A DNA stretch of 64,000 nt from Mucilaginibacter sp. cycad4 (GCF_034263275.1 NZ_CP139559.1:3968001-4032000); one strand, 5' to 3'. Counted from the first letter of the stretch, positions 1-8,530 are shown. Numbers and translations: made by a program. Notes: generated by a model from the sequence alone, not told the origin.

Positions 1-222
1 ACCGCTTGAAAAGGCAAGGCCAAACTTTGCATTTTCCAAAGCCGCCAAACAATCTTCAAGCGCCTTACGGGTAGGGTTAGTACCACGCGAGTACTCATAA
101 CCCTTATTATCCCCCGGCGATTTTTGCCAGTAGGTAGATGTCTGATATATCGGCGTCATGATAGCGCCTGTAGTTGGATCGGGCTCCTGCCCTGCGTGTA
201 TTGCTTTAGTTGCGAATTTCAT
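1..222 (-). CDS. PLP-dependent transsulfuration enzyme (N-terminal part)
   Basis: Only the first 74 codons lie in the window; the gene runs off the left edge. The start MKFATKAIHAGQEPD, followed by PIYQTSTY and YEYSRGTNPTR, is characteristic of the Cys/Met metabolism PLP-enzyme family (cystathionine gamma-synthase, cystathionine gamma-lyase, methionine gamma-lyase). The YSRGTNPTR segment helps bind the PLP phosphate from the neighbouring subunit. The reaction is gamma-replacement or elimination on homoserine-derived thioethers in the cytoplasm. The PLP lysine and the residues separating synthase from lyase lie outside the window, so the exact activity is not assigned. The ATG is the natural start because the family motif begins three residues after it. 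Confidence 0.88.
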   Translation of the reverse strand, partial: MKFATKAIHAGQEPDPTTGAIMTPIYQTSTYWQKSPGDNKGYEYSRGTNPTRKALEDCLAALENAKFGLAFSSG

Positions 223-227
223 ATTTG

Positions 228-350
228 GTGATTGGTTGATTGGTTGATTGAGTGAGTGGTTGTCTTTTTTAGTGAGTGGTTGATTGGTTGATTAAGTGAG
301 TGGTTGTTAGCATTTTTTAAATTAACCATTCTCCAAATCAACCACTCACC
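228..350. repeat. TGATTGGT/GTGAGTGG short direct-repeat tract
   Basis: Low-complexity tract built from repeated words such as TGATTGGTTGATT and GTGAGTGGTTG. They occur several times between the transsulfuration gene start and the four-helix-bundle gene. The reverse complements (AATCAACC, CCACTCACC) recur on the far side of that gene at 776-897, so the small gene sits between inverted low-complexity arms. Confidence 0.7.
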
Positions 351-352
351 AT

Positions 353-724
353 TCACGCCCCATCAACTTTCTTACTTTTTAAATATTGAATGTAACCGTT
401 TATTAATCTCAGGCAACTATCGTATTCTGCCTGAAACTGCTGTAGTGTTTCGTTTGTTATAATCTCTTCATCCAACGCTATGATCAAATGGTCGAGTGTT
501 TCAGTTAACGAACCTCGTGCCATTATACAAAAGCGAATATTGTCCTGGTAATGAAATCTACCGTGTCCCTCTGCTAAATTATTACCAATGGAGCGTGATG
601 AACGAACAATTTGATCTGTCAGTCTGTACTTTTCTTCAACAGGAAACTCTTTTACAAGCCCGGATATCATATTTCTAATCTTTCTTGCTTGCTTCCATGT
701 TTCAAGATCAGTGAATGAGGCCAT
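353..724 (-). CDS. Four helix bundle protein (S23/IVP, TIGR02436-like)
   Basis: A 123-residue all-alpha protein. It opens with FTDLETWKQARKIRNMI and carries the family signature RSSRSIGNNLAEGHGRF, then a second helical hairpin (RGSLTETLDHLIIALDE). This is the 23S rRNA intervening-sequence (S23) fold, a pentameric four-helix-bundle family related to the Avd protein of diversity-generating retroelements. Its molecular role as a stand-alone chromosomal gene is unknown. No rRNA or reverse transcriptase lies nearby. The length is normal for the family. It is enclosed by related repeat tracts on both sides (228-350 and 776-897), which suggests that gene and repeats travelled together; that is inference. 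Confidence 0.9.
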   Translation of the reverse strand: MASFTDLETWKQARKIRNMISGLVKEFPVEEKYRLTDQIVRSSRSIGNNLAEGHGRFHYQDNIRFCIMARGSLTETLDHLIIALDEEIITNETLQQFQAEYDSCLRLINGYIQYLKSKKVDGA

Positions 725-775
725 CGAATATTAATTTAGTGATTGGTTACTTAGGTTAAACAGATTATAAAATTA

Positions 776-897
776 TTAAGAAACACAGACTACTGCAAAT
801 GGAGCTTAAAACCAACCACTCACCTAATCAACTCAATCAATCATTCACCCAAAATAAACCACTCACCTAATCAACCCAATCAACCACCCACCTAAAG
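776..897. repeat. CCACTCACCTAATCAA repeat tract
   Basis: Several copies of CCACTCACCTAATCAA, AATCAACCCAATCAACC and similar words lie between the four-helix-bundle gene and the proS stop codon. They are the reverse complement of the words at 228-350. No gene is seen here. Confidence 0.7.
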
Positions 898-898
898 C

Positions 899-2371
899 TT
901 AATACGCCCTTGCAAATAAAACCCGCTGTGCAGACGGTTTACCGGTAAAAATACATTTACCTTCTTCCTGTTTGTTATCCAAAGGTATGCAACGGATTGT
1001 CGCCTTAGTTTCCTCTTTTATTTTTTGTTCGGTTTCGGATGTGCCATCCCAATGGGCGCTGATAAAGCCTGGTTGCTCGTCAAGCATGCGTTTAAACTCA
1101 TCCCAGGTATCAACCTCGGTCATATTTTCGGCGCGAAAATCGAATGCTTTTTTGTAGATGTTGTTCTGGATCTCTTCCAGCAGGTTTTCTATTTTGCCGG
1201 CAAGGCCTTCCTGCGTGGTAGTCTCCTTGGTTTTAGTATCACGGCGGGCCAGCTCAACAGTTCCGCTCTGCATATCACGGCTGCCAATGGCTACACGCAA
1301 TGGCACACCTTTCAGCTCGTACTCGGCAAATTTAGCTCCCGGGCGATGGGTATCGCGGTTATCAAATTTTACCGAAATGCCTTTGCCCTTAAGCTCTTTT
1401 TTTAACGAATCAACGTAAGCGCTTATATTATCCAGCTCTTCCTGATGTTTATAAATTGGCACTACTACCACCTGTATTGGCGCCAGTTTTGGAGGCAATA
1501 CAAGGCCGGCATCATCACTATGGGCCATGATCAGCGCACCTATCAAACGGGTTGATACCCCCCATGAGGTTGCCCAAACGTGTTCAATTTTATTTTCCTT
1601 ATTGGTGAACTTCACATCAAACGCCTTAGCAAAATTCTGCCCCAAAAAGTGCGATGTGCCGGCTTGCAAAGCTTTACCATCCTGCATCAGCGCCTCTATA
1701 CAATAAGTATCCAAAGCACCGGCAAAGCGCTCATTAGCTGTCTTACGGCCTTTTACTACAGGTAAAGCCATCCAGTTTTCGGCAAAATCGGCATACACGT
1801 TCAGCATTTGCTCAGTCTCGGCTATAGCCTCATCGGCTGTTGCGTGGGCAGTGTGGCCTTCCTGCCATAAAAATTCACTGGTACGTAAAAACAAACGCGT
1901 GCGCATTTCCCAGCGCATTACGTTGGCCCATTGGTTAACCAGGATAGGCAGGTCGCGGTATGATTGGATCCAGCCTTTGTAAGTGTTCCAGATAATGGTT
2001 TCGGATGTAGGGCGGATAATCAGCTCTTCTTCAAGTTTGGCCTCCTCATCCACAATTATATTTCCTTCGCCATCATTTTTGAGGCGATAGTGGGTTACCA
2101 CTGCACATTCTTTTGCAAAACCGTCAACATGGCTGGCTTCTTTACTAAAAAAAGATTTGGGTATTAAAAGCGGGAAATAAGCATTGCTGTGCCCGGTATC
2201 TTTAAACATCCCGTCAAGCACCGCCTGGATCTTTTCCCATATCGAATAGCCGTACGGTTTAATGATCATACAGCCCCTAACCGGCGAGTACTCGGCCATG
2301 TCAGATTTAATTACTAAGTCGTTAAACCATTGCGAATAATCTTCGTCTTTACTAATAACACCTTTGCTCAT
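899..2371 (-). CDS. proS: Prolyl-tRNA synthetase, type 3 (archaeal/eukaryal-like)
   Basis: Charges tRNA-Pro with proline in the cytoplasm. It is 490 residues, the size of the type 3 enzyme that lacks the bacterial editing insertion. Visible class II features are RPTSET (about 120-125), motif 2 around RWEMRTRLFLRTSEFLWQEG (about 153-172), TSHFLGQNF (about 239-247) and motif 3 GVSTRLIGALI (about 271-281). An anticodon-binding domain follows, and then the zinc-binding-like C-terminal extension ending in FARAY; a terminal tyrosine is typical of this type. Bacteroidota normally carry this type. A TATAAATTTG box lies about 50 bases upstream on the coding strand and is a possible promoter. It is transcribed away from the lipoprotein gene at 2472. 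Confidence 0.97.
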   Translation of the reverse strand: MSKGVISKDEDYSQWFNDLVIKSDMAEYSPVRGCMIIKPYGYSIWEKIQAVLDGMFKDTGHSNAYFPLLIPKSFFSKEASHVDGFAKECAVVTHYRLKNDGEGNIIVDEEAKLEEELIIRPTSETIIWNTYKGWIQSYRDLPILVNQWANVMRWEMRTRLFLRTSEFLWQEGHTAHATADEAIAETEQMLNVYADFAENWMALPVVKGRKTANERFAGALDTYCIEALMQDGKALQAGTSHFLGQNFAKAFDVKFTNKENKIEHVWATSWGVSTRLIGALIMAHSDDAGLVLPPKLAPIQVVVVPIYKHQEELDNISAYVDSLKKELKGKGISVKFDNRDTHRPGAKFAEYELKGVPLRVAIGSRDMQSGTVELARRDTKTKETTTQEGLAGKIENLLEEIQNNIYKKAFDFRAENMTEVDTWDEFKRMLDEQPGFISAHWDGTSETEQKIKEETKATIRCIPLDNKQEEGKCIFTGKPSAQRVLFARAY

Positions 2372-2471
2372 ATTGATTGGATAGAATTTGGACTTGTGTA
2401 ATTGTTGTATATTGCTGCCAAATTTATAAATTTAAAACTTATTTGACCTTGCACTTTTTACTTACCTGCAT

Positions 2472-3410
2472 ATGAAACGGAACATCGCGATAGGAATGTT
2501 TATTATCGGTGCCATGGCATTGAGTTCCTGCTCCACAACCAAGCTTGCATCAAACCAAAGTAATGATAATGTTTATTTTTCTGATGCACGAGCGGCCGAT
2601 GAACCGGTTTATGCCCAGCAGCCAGCCTACAACCAAACCCCGGTTGCACAGGATGGCTACAGCGACGACGATGATGATTACTTTTATTACGACGATTATT
2701 CTGCACGTATAAACCGTTTCAGTTACCTGTCACCATTTGGCTATTACGATGACTTTTATTCGGCATACAATAGCTATCCTTATTACAACTATGGCCTTGG
2801 CTACGGATATGGCGGCTTAGGCGGCTATTACGGCGGCCTCGGATATGGCTATGGTGGCTGGGGATTGGGCTACGGTGGTTATTACGGCGGCCTTGGCTTA
2901 GGATTAGGTTATGGCTACGGCGGTTATTATGGCGGCGGCTACGGATATGGCGGCTACGGCGGCTATTATGGCGGCGGTTACGGATACGGTGGTTATGGCG
3001 GTTACTATGGTGGTGGCTATGCTTCATCGGGTACAGCACGTCCTTACCGTGGCAATGGCAATCCTTTCGCGGGCAGCGGGGGCCGCAGGCCTGTTAGCAG
3101 CGCTGTTTCGGGCATAGGCTACGTTCCCGGAGGCCGTAACAGACCATTGGGCAGCAGAACAAACACCTATAGTAACGGTACCAGCAATAGCGGAAATAAC
3201 AGCTATAATAATAACAATGGCACCCGTTATGCACGCCCGGCCCGCACGGATGCGGCGCCTACGCGTGATGCACAGCCTGTTTACAGGCAACCGCAAATTG
3301 AACGTACATCCACGCAGCCATCACCTTCTCCGGCATCAAGCTCGGGCGGCAGTTCACGCAGTACCGGCAGCAGCAGCGGCGGCGGTGGCGGCAGACCATC
3401 AAGACCTTAA
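2472..3410 (+). CDS. Gly/Tyr-rich repeat lipoprotein
   Basis: A 312-residue secreted protein of unknown function. The N-terminus has a signal peptide with lipobox L17-S-S-C20, so it is probably anchored in the outer membrane. After an acidic linker (SDDDDDYFYYDDY) comes about 100 residues of Gly-Tyr repeats (units such as GYGGYYGG), followed by an Asn/Ser-rich tail and a Ser/Gly-rich C-terminus with little predicted fold. The gene ends 33 bases before a FadL-like porin gene in the same direction and is probably cotranscribed with it. The repeats resemble those of adhesive or amyloid-like surface proteins, but no domain identifies it. The long antisense reading frames here are by-products of the repetitive composition. 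Confidence 0.85.
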   Translation: MKRNIAIGMFIIGAMALSSCSTTKLASNQSNDNVYFSDARAADEPVYAQQPAYNQTPVAQDGYSDDDDDYFYYDDYSARINRFSYLSPFGYYDDFYSAYNSYPYYNYGLGYGYGGLGGYYGGLGYGYGGWGLGYGGYYGGLGLGLGYGYGGYYGGGYGYGGYGGYYGGGYGYGGYGGYYGGGYASSGTARPYRGNGNPFAGSGGRRPVSSAVSGIGYVPGGRNRPLGSRTNTYSNGTSNSGNNSYNNNNGTRYARPARTDAAPTRDAQPVYRQPQIERTSTQPSPSPASSSGGSSRSTGSSSGGGGGRPSRP

Positions 3411-3443
3411 ACCTAAATCTTATATTTTATTTACCTGAATTTT

Positions 3444-4925
3444 ATGAAAATCAAGTATTTACTAAGCGTAATTGCTATAGTAGCAATTACTAAAGATAGC
3501 TTTGCGCAATATTCACAGGATGCCATCCGGTTTTCAACTTTTCAAACTGGGTCAACCTCACGGATCAAAGCTATTGGCAACGCGGGCACCGCTGTAGGCG
3601 GCGATTTGAGCTCAGTTAGCGGAAACCCCGCCGGCCTGGGCTTTTTTACCCACTCGGAGGTTAGTATTACCCCCGAGTATGATAACTCAAAAATCAATTC
3701 AAGTTTTTTTGGGCAGGCAGGCAGCGCAAACCGCAACGACGTGAATATGAGTAACGCTGCCATCGTTTTTTATCAGCAGCTTAGCAACGCACGGCGCGAC
3801 AAAAGCAAAGGCTGGTTAAGTATCAATTATGGCGCGGGCTACAGCCGTACCAATAATTTTTATGAAAACGTTGCCTACGGCGGTACAAACCAAACAAGTT
3901 CCATTTCCGATTATTATGCCGGTATTGCCAAACGCGAAGTATCCCAATACGGCAGCGTTAACCCCAACGGGCTCGATGGCTGGGCGTATGATCATATCCT
4001 GATCGATAACTTCGGCCCTGCTTCCGATCCAAACTCTTATTCGAGCACGGTGAATGTTCCTGTAAGGCAGCTGGCGGGCATTACCCGTACCGGTGGCCAG
4101 TCGGAGTTTAACCTTTCATTCGGTGCCAATTACAGCAATAAGCTTTATATAGGTTTGGGACTGGCTATTACCGATATCAGGTATAATTCGCATGCCAGGT
4201 TTACCGAAAACGGCAACGCTATTATAACCAACGGCGGCAACCCTACCGACTTTTCATCAACTTTTGCGCAGGACCAAAGCACCAAAGGTTCGGGCTTTAA
4301 CGCCAAATTAGGTGTTATTTACAAACCCATACAGGCTTTACGACTGGGCTTTGTGTTTACCTCGCCGACGTTTTATAATATCGATGATTCATATGCCGAA
4401 GGGCTTGCCACGCAATATACAGGTGGCAAGAGTTATCAAAACGTATCCGAGCCATATCAGCTGAGCTACAATCTGCGTACACCGTTAAAATTAGCAGGTG
4501 GTGCATCTGTTTTCATAGGCAAATACGGTTTCATAAGCGGCGATGTTGAATATATTGATTACACCACTACACATTTAAGCAGTAACGACAGCTATACTGC
4601 TGATGGCGATAACAGCGATATCAAATCACTTTACCGCTCAACAGTGAACCTTCATGTGGGCGCCGAAGTAAACGTGAACAGCCTCGTTTATCTTCGTGGC
4701 GGGTACAGCCAGCAGGGCAACCCAATGAAAGATCTTGGCAGCGATATTAAAACAGTTAGCGGCGGCATAGGCTTCCATTTTGGTGCTTATTTTGTTGACG
4801 CCACCTACGCGAGGGTAACCGGCAAGCAAACCATTTTCCCTTATGAGGTAGGTGCAACCAGTCCTTTTGCTGATCTGAAGAAAACTAATAATAACGCATT
4901 CCTTACTTTAGGATACCGCTTTTAA
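3444..4925 (+). CDS. OmpP1/FadL/TodX-family outer membrane protein
   Basis: A 493-residue precursor: signal peptide ending near SFA-Q, then FSTFQTGSTSRIKAIGNAGTA and GGDLSSVSGNPAGLGFF, the N-terminal hatch signature of the OmpP1/FadL/TodX family. The rest has alternating beta-strand character and ends in an aromatic C-terminus (LTLGYRF), as expected for BamA-inserted barrels. Family members take up hydrophobic compounds such as long-chain fatty acids or aromatics across the outer membrane; the substrate cannot be told from sequence. It follows the Gly/Tyr-rich lipoprotein by 33 bases, and a strong terminator closes the pair at 4970-5006. Confidence 0.88.
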   Translation: MKIKYLLSVIAIVAITKDSFAQYSQDAIRFSTFQTGSTSRIKAIGNAGTAVGGDLSSVSGNPAGLGFFTHSEVSITPEYDNSKINSSFFGQAGSANRNDVNMSNAAIVFYQQLSNARRDKSKGWLSINYGAGYSRTNNFYENVAYGGTNQTSSISDYYAGIAKREVSQYGSVNPNGLDGWAYDHILIDNFGPASDPNSYSSTVNVPVRQLAGITRTGGQSEFNLSFGANYSNKLYIGLGLAITDIRYNSHARFTENGNAIITNGGNPTDFSSTFAQDQSTKGSGFNAKLGVIYKPIQALRLGFVFTSPTFYNIDDSYAEGLATQYTGGKSYQNVSEPYQLSYNLRTPLKLAGGASVFIGKYGFISGDVEYIDYTTTHLSSNDSYTADGDNSDIKSLYRSTVNLHVGAEVNVNSLVYLRGGYSQQGNPMKDLGSDIKTVSGGIGFHFGAYFVDATYARVTGKQTIFPYEVGATSPFADLKKTNNNAFLTLGYRF

Positions 4926-4969
4926 CTATTGATTTTTTTGATTGATTACGCTGATTGCGTTGATCAGTT

Positions 4970-5006
4970 CAGCCTCTCTTTCAAGATGAAAGAGAGGCTG
5001 TTTTTT
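4970..5006 (+). terminator. Rho-independent terminator after FadL-like gene
   Basis: A 12-base perfect stem, AGCCTCTCTTTC (4971-4982) with GAAAGAGAGGCT (4988-4999), a short loop, then G and six T residues. It sits 45 bases past the porin stop codon. The flanks carry ATTGATT/AATCAA repeat words that pair loosely across it. Confidence 0.88.
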
Positions 5007-5122
5007 ATCAAAAGAAATCATCCCCCCAAACTTCATCAGCGAAATCAACGCAATCAAAACAAATCGACGGTCAAAATCAACGGTCAAATTAAGTAACTTG
5101 CCCTTCATAATTTAAATTGACT

Positions 5123-6907
5123 ATGAACAAAAACCTACTTAAAAGCACAAGCGTGCTAATGCTGCTTACAGGTATCTGCTTTAGCGCGGGTGCCCAGCAA
5201 TCGGCCGAAACAAAAGCCTGGGTAGCCAAATCAAATGAGTATACCAAAATCATTATCGATCTGGATAAAAAATACTCGCCTGAGTACGGATCGTCACAAG
5301 GCCTTGCAGAATATGACAGCGATATAGCCGTACCAACCCTGCAAAACATCATGGCCGAACGCAAGGATGAAGAAACGGTTGTCGCTAAACTTACCGAAGC
5401 GCTTAAGACTGAAAAAAATACTTTTATTCAGCAGGATATCAATATCATCATAACCCACCTCAAACTGGGCTTCCGCCAGCAGGACTTTGAGCTGAGCCGC
5501 CAGGTGCCCTTTTTAAATGCTTCTTCAACCATTTACAGCGGACTGGAAACGCTGCTTGACGATCAGACCCCCGAAGCCCGTCGCCAGGCAGCTGTAATGC
5601 GCATCCGTAAGTATGCAGGGCTGGAAAAAGGTTATAAACCATTGACAACCATTTACAGGGAACGCGTACAGCACCAGATGGAAGGTAAAAACATGATCTA
5701 TCCGTCAAAGCAGCGTATGGAAACCGATCTGTCGCGCAATGCCAGCATCGTAAGCGGTATTGCCGAGCTTTGCACCAAATACAAGGTGACCGGCTGGGAA
5801 CAACCTTATGCCACCCTGAAAAAACAACTGGAAGATTATGACAAATGGATAAAAGCAAACGTACTGGTAAAAGCCCGTACCGATTTCCGCCTGCCTCCGG
5901 AGGAGTATGCTATGAACCTCGAAGCTTATGGTATAGATATTCCCCCTGCTAAAGTAGCTGAAATGGCACATGCCCTTTTCAACCAGATCCAGGATGAAAT
6001 GAAACCCATTGCAGAGCAGATAGCGAAGAAACGTAACCTGCCATCGGGCGATTACCGCGCTGTGATCCGCGAGCTTAAAAAAGAGCAGATCCATGGTGAT
6101 TCTATTATTCCACTGTACGAACAGCATTTAAAAGATATTGAAGGCATCATTCGCCAGCATCAACTGGTAACACTGCCAAACCGCCCGGCTATTATCCGTT
6201 TAGCATCTGCTGCCGAAACTGCGCAAAGCCCTGCCCCGCACATGGTACCACCACCATTCCTGAACAATACCGGGCAACGAGGTGTGTTTGTGCTGCCTTT
6301 AAATATGCCCGCATCTCCCGGCGAAAAAGCTACAGATAAGTATGACGACTTCACTTTCGATGCCGCCTCATGGACAATCATAGCCCACGAAGCCAGGCCA
6401 GGCCATGAATTACAGTTTGATAAAATGGTTGAAGAAGGCGTATCCCAGGCGCGTGCCCTTTATGCCTTTAACTCAACCAATGTGGAAGGCTGGGGCCTAT
6501 ATTCTGAATACATCACCCGCCCTTACATGCCATTGGAAGGACAGCTGGTATCATTAGATTACCGCCTGCTCAGGGCAGCCCGCGCCTTCCTCGACCCCGA
6601 GTTACAGGCCGGCAAGATAACCCAGCAGCAAGCACTTGACGTATTGATGAACGATGTAGTACAATCACGCGCATTTGCCCGCCAGGAGGTTGAGCGTTAT
6701 ACCATTAACGCACCCGGCCAGGCCAACAGCTATTTTTATGGTTTTACCAAAATGATTGCCCTGCGTAAGGATACCGAAGCCGCATTAGGCAGCAAATTCA
6801 ACGCGCTGCATTTTCATGATTTTATCCTGTCGCAAGGGATCCTGCCGCCGGCATTGATCCGCGAAGCCGTTATGAATGATTTTGTGCCGAAGGAAAAGGC
6901 TTTGTAA
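5123..6907 (+). CDS. DUF885-family secreted zincin-like protein
   Basis: A 594-residue protein with a signal peptide (cleavage near SAGA-QQ), exported to the periplasm. Family DUF885 is regarded as a zinc-dependent peptidase-like group. The key motif HEARPGHELQ (residues 422-431) is an HExxxGH-type metal site, with a downstream partner segment NVEGWGLYSEY that supplies further ligands. Length is normal. An upstream in-frame TTG at 5117 would add two residues, but the ATG at 5123 gives a standard signal peptide and is preferred. It follows the terminator at 5006, so it is probably a separate transcription unit. The substrate is unknown. Confidence 0.9.
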   Translation: MNKNLLKSTSVLMLLTGICFSAGAQQSAETKAWVAKSNEYTKIIIDLDKKYSPEYGSSQGLAEYDSDIAVPTLQNIMAERKDEETVVAKLTEALKTEKNTFIQQDINIIITHLKLGFRQQDFELSRQVPFLNASSTIYSGLETLLDDQTPEARRQAAVMRIRKYAGLEKGYKPLTTIYRERVQHQMEGKNMIYPSKQRMETDLSRNASIVSGIAELCTKYKVTGWEQPYATLKKQLEDYDKWIKANVLVKARTDFRLPPEEYAMNLEAYGIDIPPAKVAEMAHALFNQIQDEMKPIAEQIAKKRNLPSGDYRAVIRELKKEQIHGDSIIPLYEQHLKDIEGIIRQHQLVTLPNRPAIIRLASAAETAQSPAPHMVPPPFLNNTGQRGVFVLPLNMPASPGEKATDKYDDFTFDAASWTIIAHEARPGHELQFDKMVEEGVSQARALYAFNSTNVEGWGLYSEYITRPYMPLEGQLVSLDYRLLRAARAFLDPELQAGKITQQQALDVLMNDVVQSRAFARQEVERYTINAPGQANSYFYGFTKMIALRKDTEAALGSKFNALHFHDFILSQGILPPALIREAVMNDFVPKEKAL

Positions 6908-6930
6908 GCTTATTTCCAGGAGTATAAAAC

Positions 6931-7123
6931 CCCAATGGCGCAAGTGTTGTGTGGTTGGATGGAGGGATGCTCACTTGTGCCTTACAAAACGGGATGCACA
7001 AGTCAGCCACGCTCATCGTCCCAAACACAAGACTTGCGCCAGTAAAGGTGGAATTTTTGATTCTCCCAATGGCGCAAGTGTTGTGTGGTTGGATGGAGGG
7101 ACGCTCACTTGTGCCTTACAAAA
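6931..7123. repeat. Tandem hairpin repeat, copy 1 and left part of copy 2
   Basis: A palindromic unit repeats with a 134-base period (starts at about 6933 and 7067). Each unit has outer arms GGCGCAAGTGTTGTG / CACAAGACTTGCGCC and inner arms CACTTGTGC / GCACAAGTC. Copy 2 is interrupted at 7123 by the IS element and resumes at 8531. Apparent open frames here (6876-7251) are translations of the repeat. Confidence 0.85.
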
Positions 7124-7163
7124 TGTCTTGTCCTAAAATAGGTTTACACAACAGTAAACAAAA

Positions 7164-7544
7164 ATGGAAAGATATTCAAAAGTGTATGGCAGCAAATGGC
7201 AAAGCCAGTACAGCGAGGAGTTTAAGCGTAAAGTTTGTCAAGAATATTTAGAAGGTCAGGAAAGCCGAACAACGATTGAAAGGAAATACAAATTAGGCAA
7301 TAGCCGTATTGCGTTTTGGCTCAAATCATTCGGATTGGAGATGAAGAAAACAATTTATGTATCTTCGAATGATATGCCAACCAAGAAAGATCAGGATGTC
7401 CCGGCCGAAAACAGCGCATCAATTAAGTTATTAAAAAAGCAACTTGAAGATGCATTGCTGGAGAAGGAGCTTTATCGTAAAATGATAGAAGTGGCCGAAA
7501 GAGATCTTAAGATCAATATCCGAAAAAAGTCCGATACCAAGTAA
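7164..7544 (+). CDS. IS3-family transposase OrfA
   Basis: 126 residues. It has an N-terminal helix-turn-helix (SEEFKRKVCQEYLEGQESRTTIERKYKL) that recognises the element ends, then a C-terminal leucine-zipper-like helix (ASIKLLKKQLEDALLEKELYRKMIE). Near its 3' end lies the slippery heptamer A-AAA-AAG at 7523-7529. A -1 shift there leads straight into the OrfB frame (VRYQVIRE), so the active transposase is expected to be an OrfAB fusion. The start ATG is 40 bases inside the left end. Confidence 0.92.
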   Translation: MERYSKVYGSKWQSQYSEEFKRKVCQEYLEGQESRTTIERKYKLGNSRIAFWLKSFGLEMKKTIYVSSNDMPTKKDQDVPAENSASIKLLKKQLEDALLEKELYRKMIEVAERDLKINIRKKSDTK

Positions 7545-7573
7545 TCCGTGAGATTAAAGACAGCTACCCTGGG

Positions 7574-8449
7574 ATGAGCCTGGTGAAGTGCTGTTGTTTA
7601 CTTGGAGTTACCCGGCAGGCCTATTACCAGCATTTTTGGGAGACAGAAGCGATAAGCTTTGAGCAGGAAATATTATTAAATGAGGTCCGGGCAATAAGGG
7701 CCATACATCCGATTATTGGCGGTAAAAAACTCTATGTTTTGCTGCAGCCTTTTTTGCTTGAGCACCGGATAAAAATGGGCAGGGATGCGCTTTTTGATCT
7801 GCTTGCTGCTCACTACTTGTTAGTTAGAAAGAAAAGGCGGCGCATACATACTACTCAATCTTTTCATTGGCTAAGAAAATATCCTAATTGCATAAGAGAA
7901 ATTATTCCGACTAAAGTGAACGAAATATGGGTGTCAGATATCACTTACTACAGGACAAAGAAGGGATTCGTTTATATCAGTTTTATAACGGATGCCTATA
8001 GTAAAAAGATCGTCGGCTATCATGCCGCTGATACACTGGATGCAGTTCACACACTTAGTGCTTTACAAATGGCCATTAAAGAAAGTGACCAGCCTTTGAC
8101 TGGCTTAATACATCATTCAGACAGAGGTGTTCAGTACTGTAGCTATGATTATGTAAAGCTATTACAGGACAATGAAATAATCATCAGCATGACCGAAAAC
8201 GGAGACCCTTTAGAGAACGCAGTAGCGGAACGGATAAATGGAATAATGAAACAGGAGTACCTGGAACATCATATACTTAATGATAAAAACCAGGTTATGG
8301 AACTTTTAGCTAAGTCTGTAAACACTTATAATAAGCTAAGGCCTCACATGAGTTGCAATATGCTTACACCTGAGATCGTACATCAAAATAACCTATCTGT
8401 ACAGCGAAATTGGAAAAGTTATTATAATTCAAAAAATGTCAATCTGTAA
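7574..8449 (+). CDS. IS3-family transposase OrfB (DDE integrase core)
   Basis: The catalytic half of the transposase. An HTH_21-like segment (RDALFDLL) precedes an rve integrase core with acidic residues in WVSD (D122), HHSD (D183) and NAVAER (E219). The D-to-E spacing fits the DD(35)E pattern of the IS3 family. The frame is open from the slippery site at 7529; the ATG at 7574 may be used only internally. The stop codon overlaps the first of three subterminal repeats. It appears intact, so the element may be active. By eye it is about 60% identical to the OrfB at 57978. Confidence 0.93.
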   Translation: MSLVKCCCLLGVTRQAYYQHFWETEAISFEQEILLNEVRAIRAIHPIIGGKKLYVLLQPFLLEHRIKMGRDALFDLLAAHYLLVRKKRRRIHTTQSFHWLRKYPNCIREIIPTKVNEIWVSDITYYRTKKGFVYISFITDAYSKKIVGYHAADTLDAVHTLSALQMAIKESDQPLTGLIHHSDRGVQYCSYDYVKLLQDNEIIISMTENGDPLENAVAERINGIMKQEYLEHHILNDKNQVMELLAKSVNTYNKLRPHMSCNMLTPEIVHQNNLSVQRNWKSYYNSKNVNL

Positions 8450-8524
8450 ACCTATTTTAGGACTAATCAATAATGTAAACCTATAGCAGGATTAATCAAT
8501 TAAACTGTAAACTTATTTTAGGAC
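8445..8524. repeat. Three subterminal repeats at the IS right end
   Basis: TGTAAACCTATTTTAGGAC (8445-8463), TGTAAACCTATAGCAGGAT (8474-8492) and TGTAAACTTATTTTAGGAC (8506-8524), spaced 29 and 32 bases. An inverted copy (CCTAAAATAGGTTTACA) lies in the left end. They are likely transposase-binding sites; this is inference from position. Confidence 0.7.
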
Positions 8525-8530
8525 GATACA

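Larger units (their letters stand above)
7124..8530 (+). mobile_element. IS3-family insertion sequence (copy A)
   Basis: A 1407-base element. The left end is TGTCTTGTCCTAAAAT and the right end is its imperfect inverted repeat (read outward-in TGTATCGTCCTAAAAT). It has two overlapping transposase frames. It is flanked by AAA at 7121-7123 and 8531-8533, a 3-base target duplication. The boundaries are supported by the intact sister repeat at about 6978-6998, which shows the uninterrupted sequence CCTTACAAAACGGGATG. The ends also match those of the diverged element at 57541-58968. Confidence 0.93.

Noticed and set aside
228..350. Possible CRISPR array
   Set aside because: Repeats are short (7-14 bases), irregularly spaced and without unique spacers; no cas genes in the window.
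2503..3296. Long antisense frames opposite the Gly/Tyr-rich gene
   Set aside because: They arise from the GGC/TAC-rich codons; their His/Ser/Arg-rich translations have no protein-like pattern.
6876..7251. Two open frames of 86 and 100 codons
   Set aside because: They translate the tandem hairpin repeat and run into the IS; the two repeat copies give the same amino acids in shifted frames.
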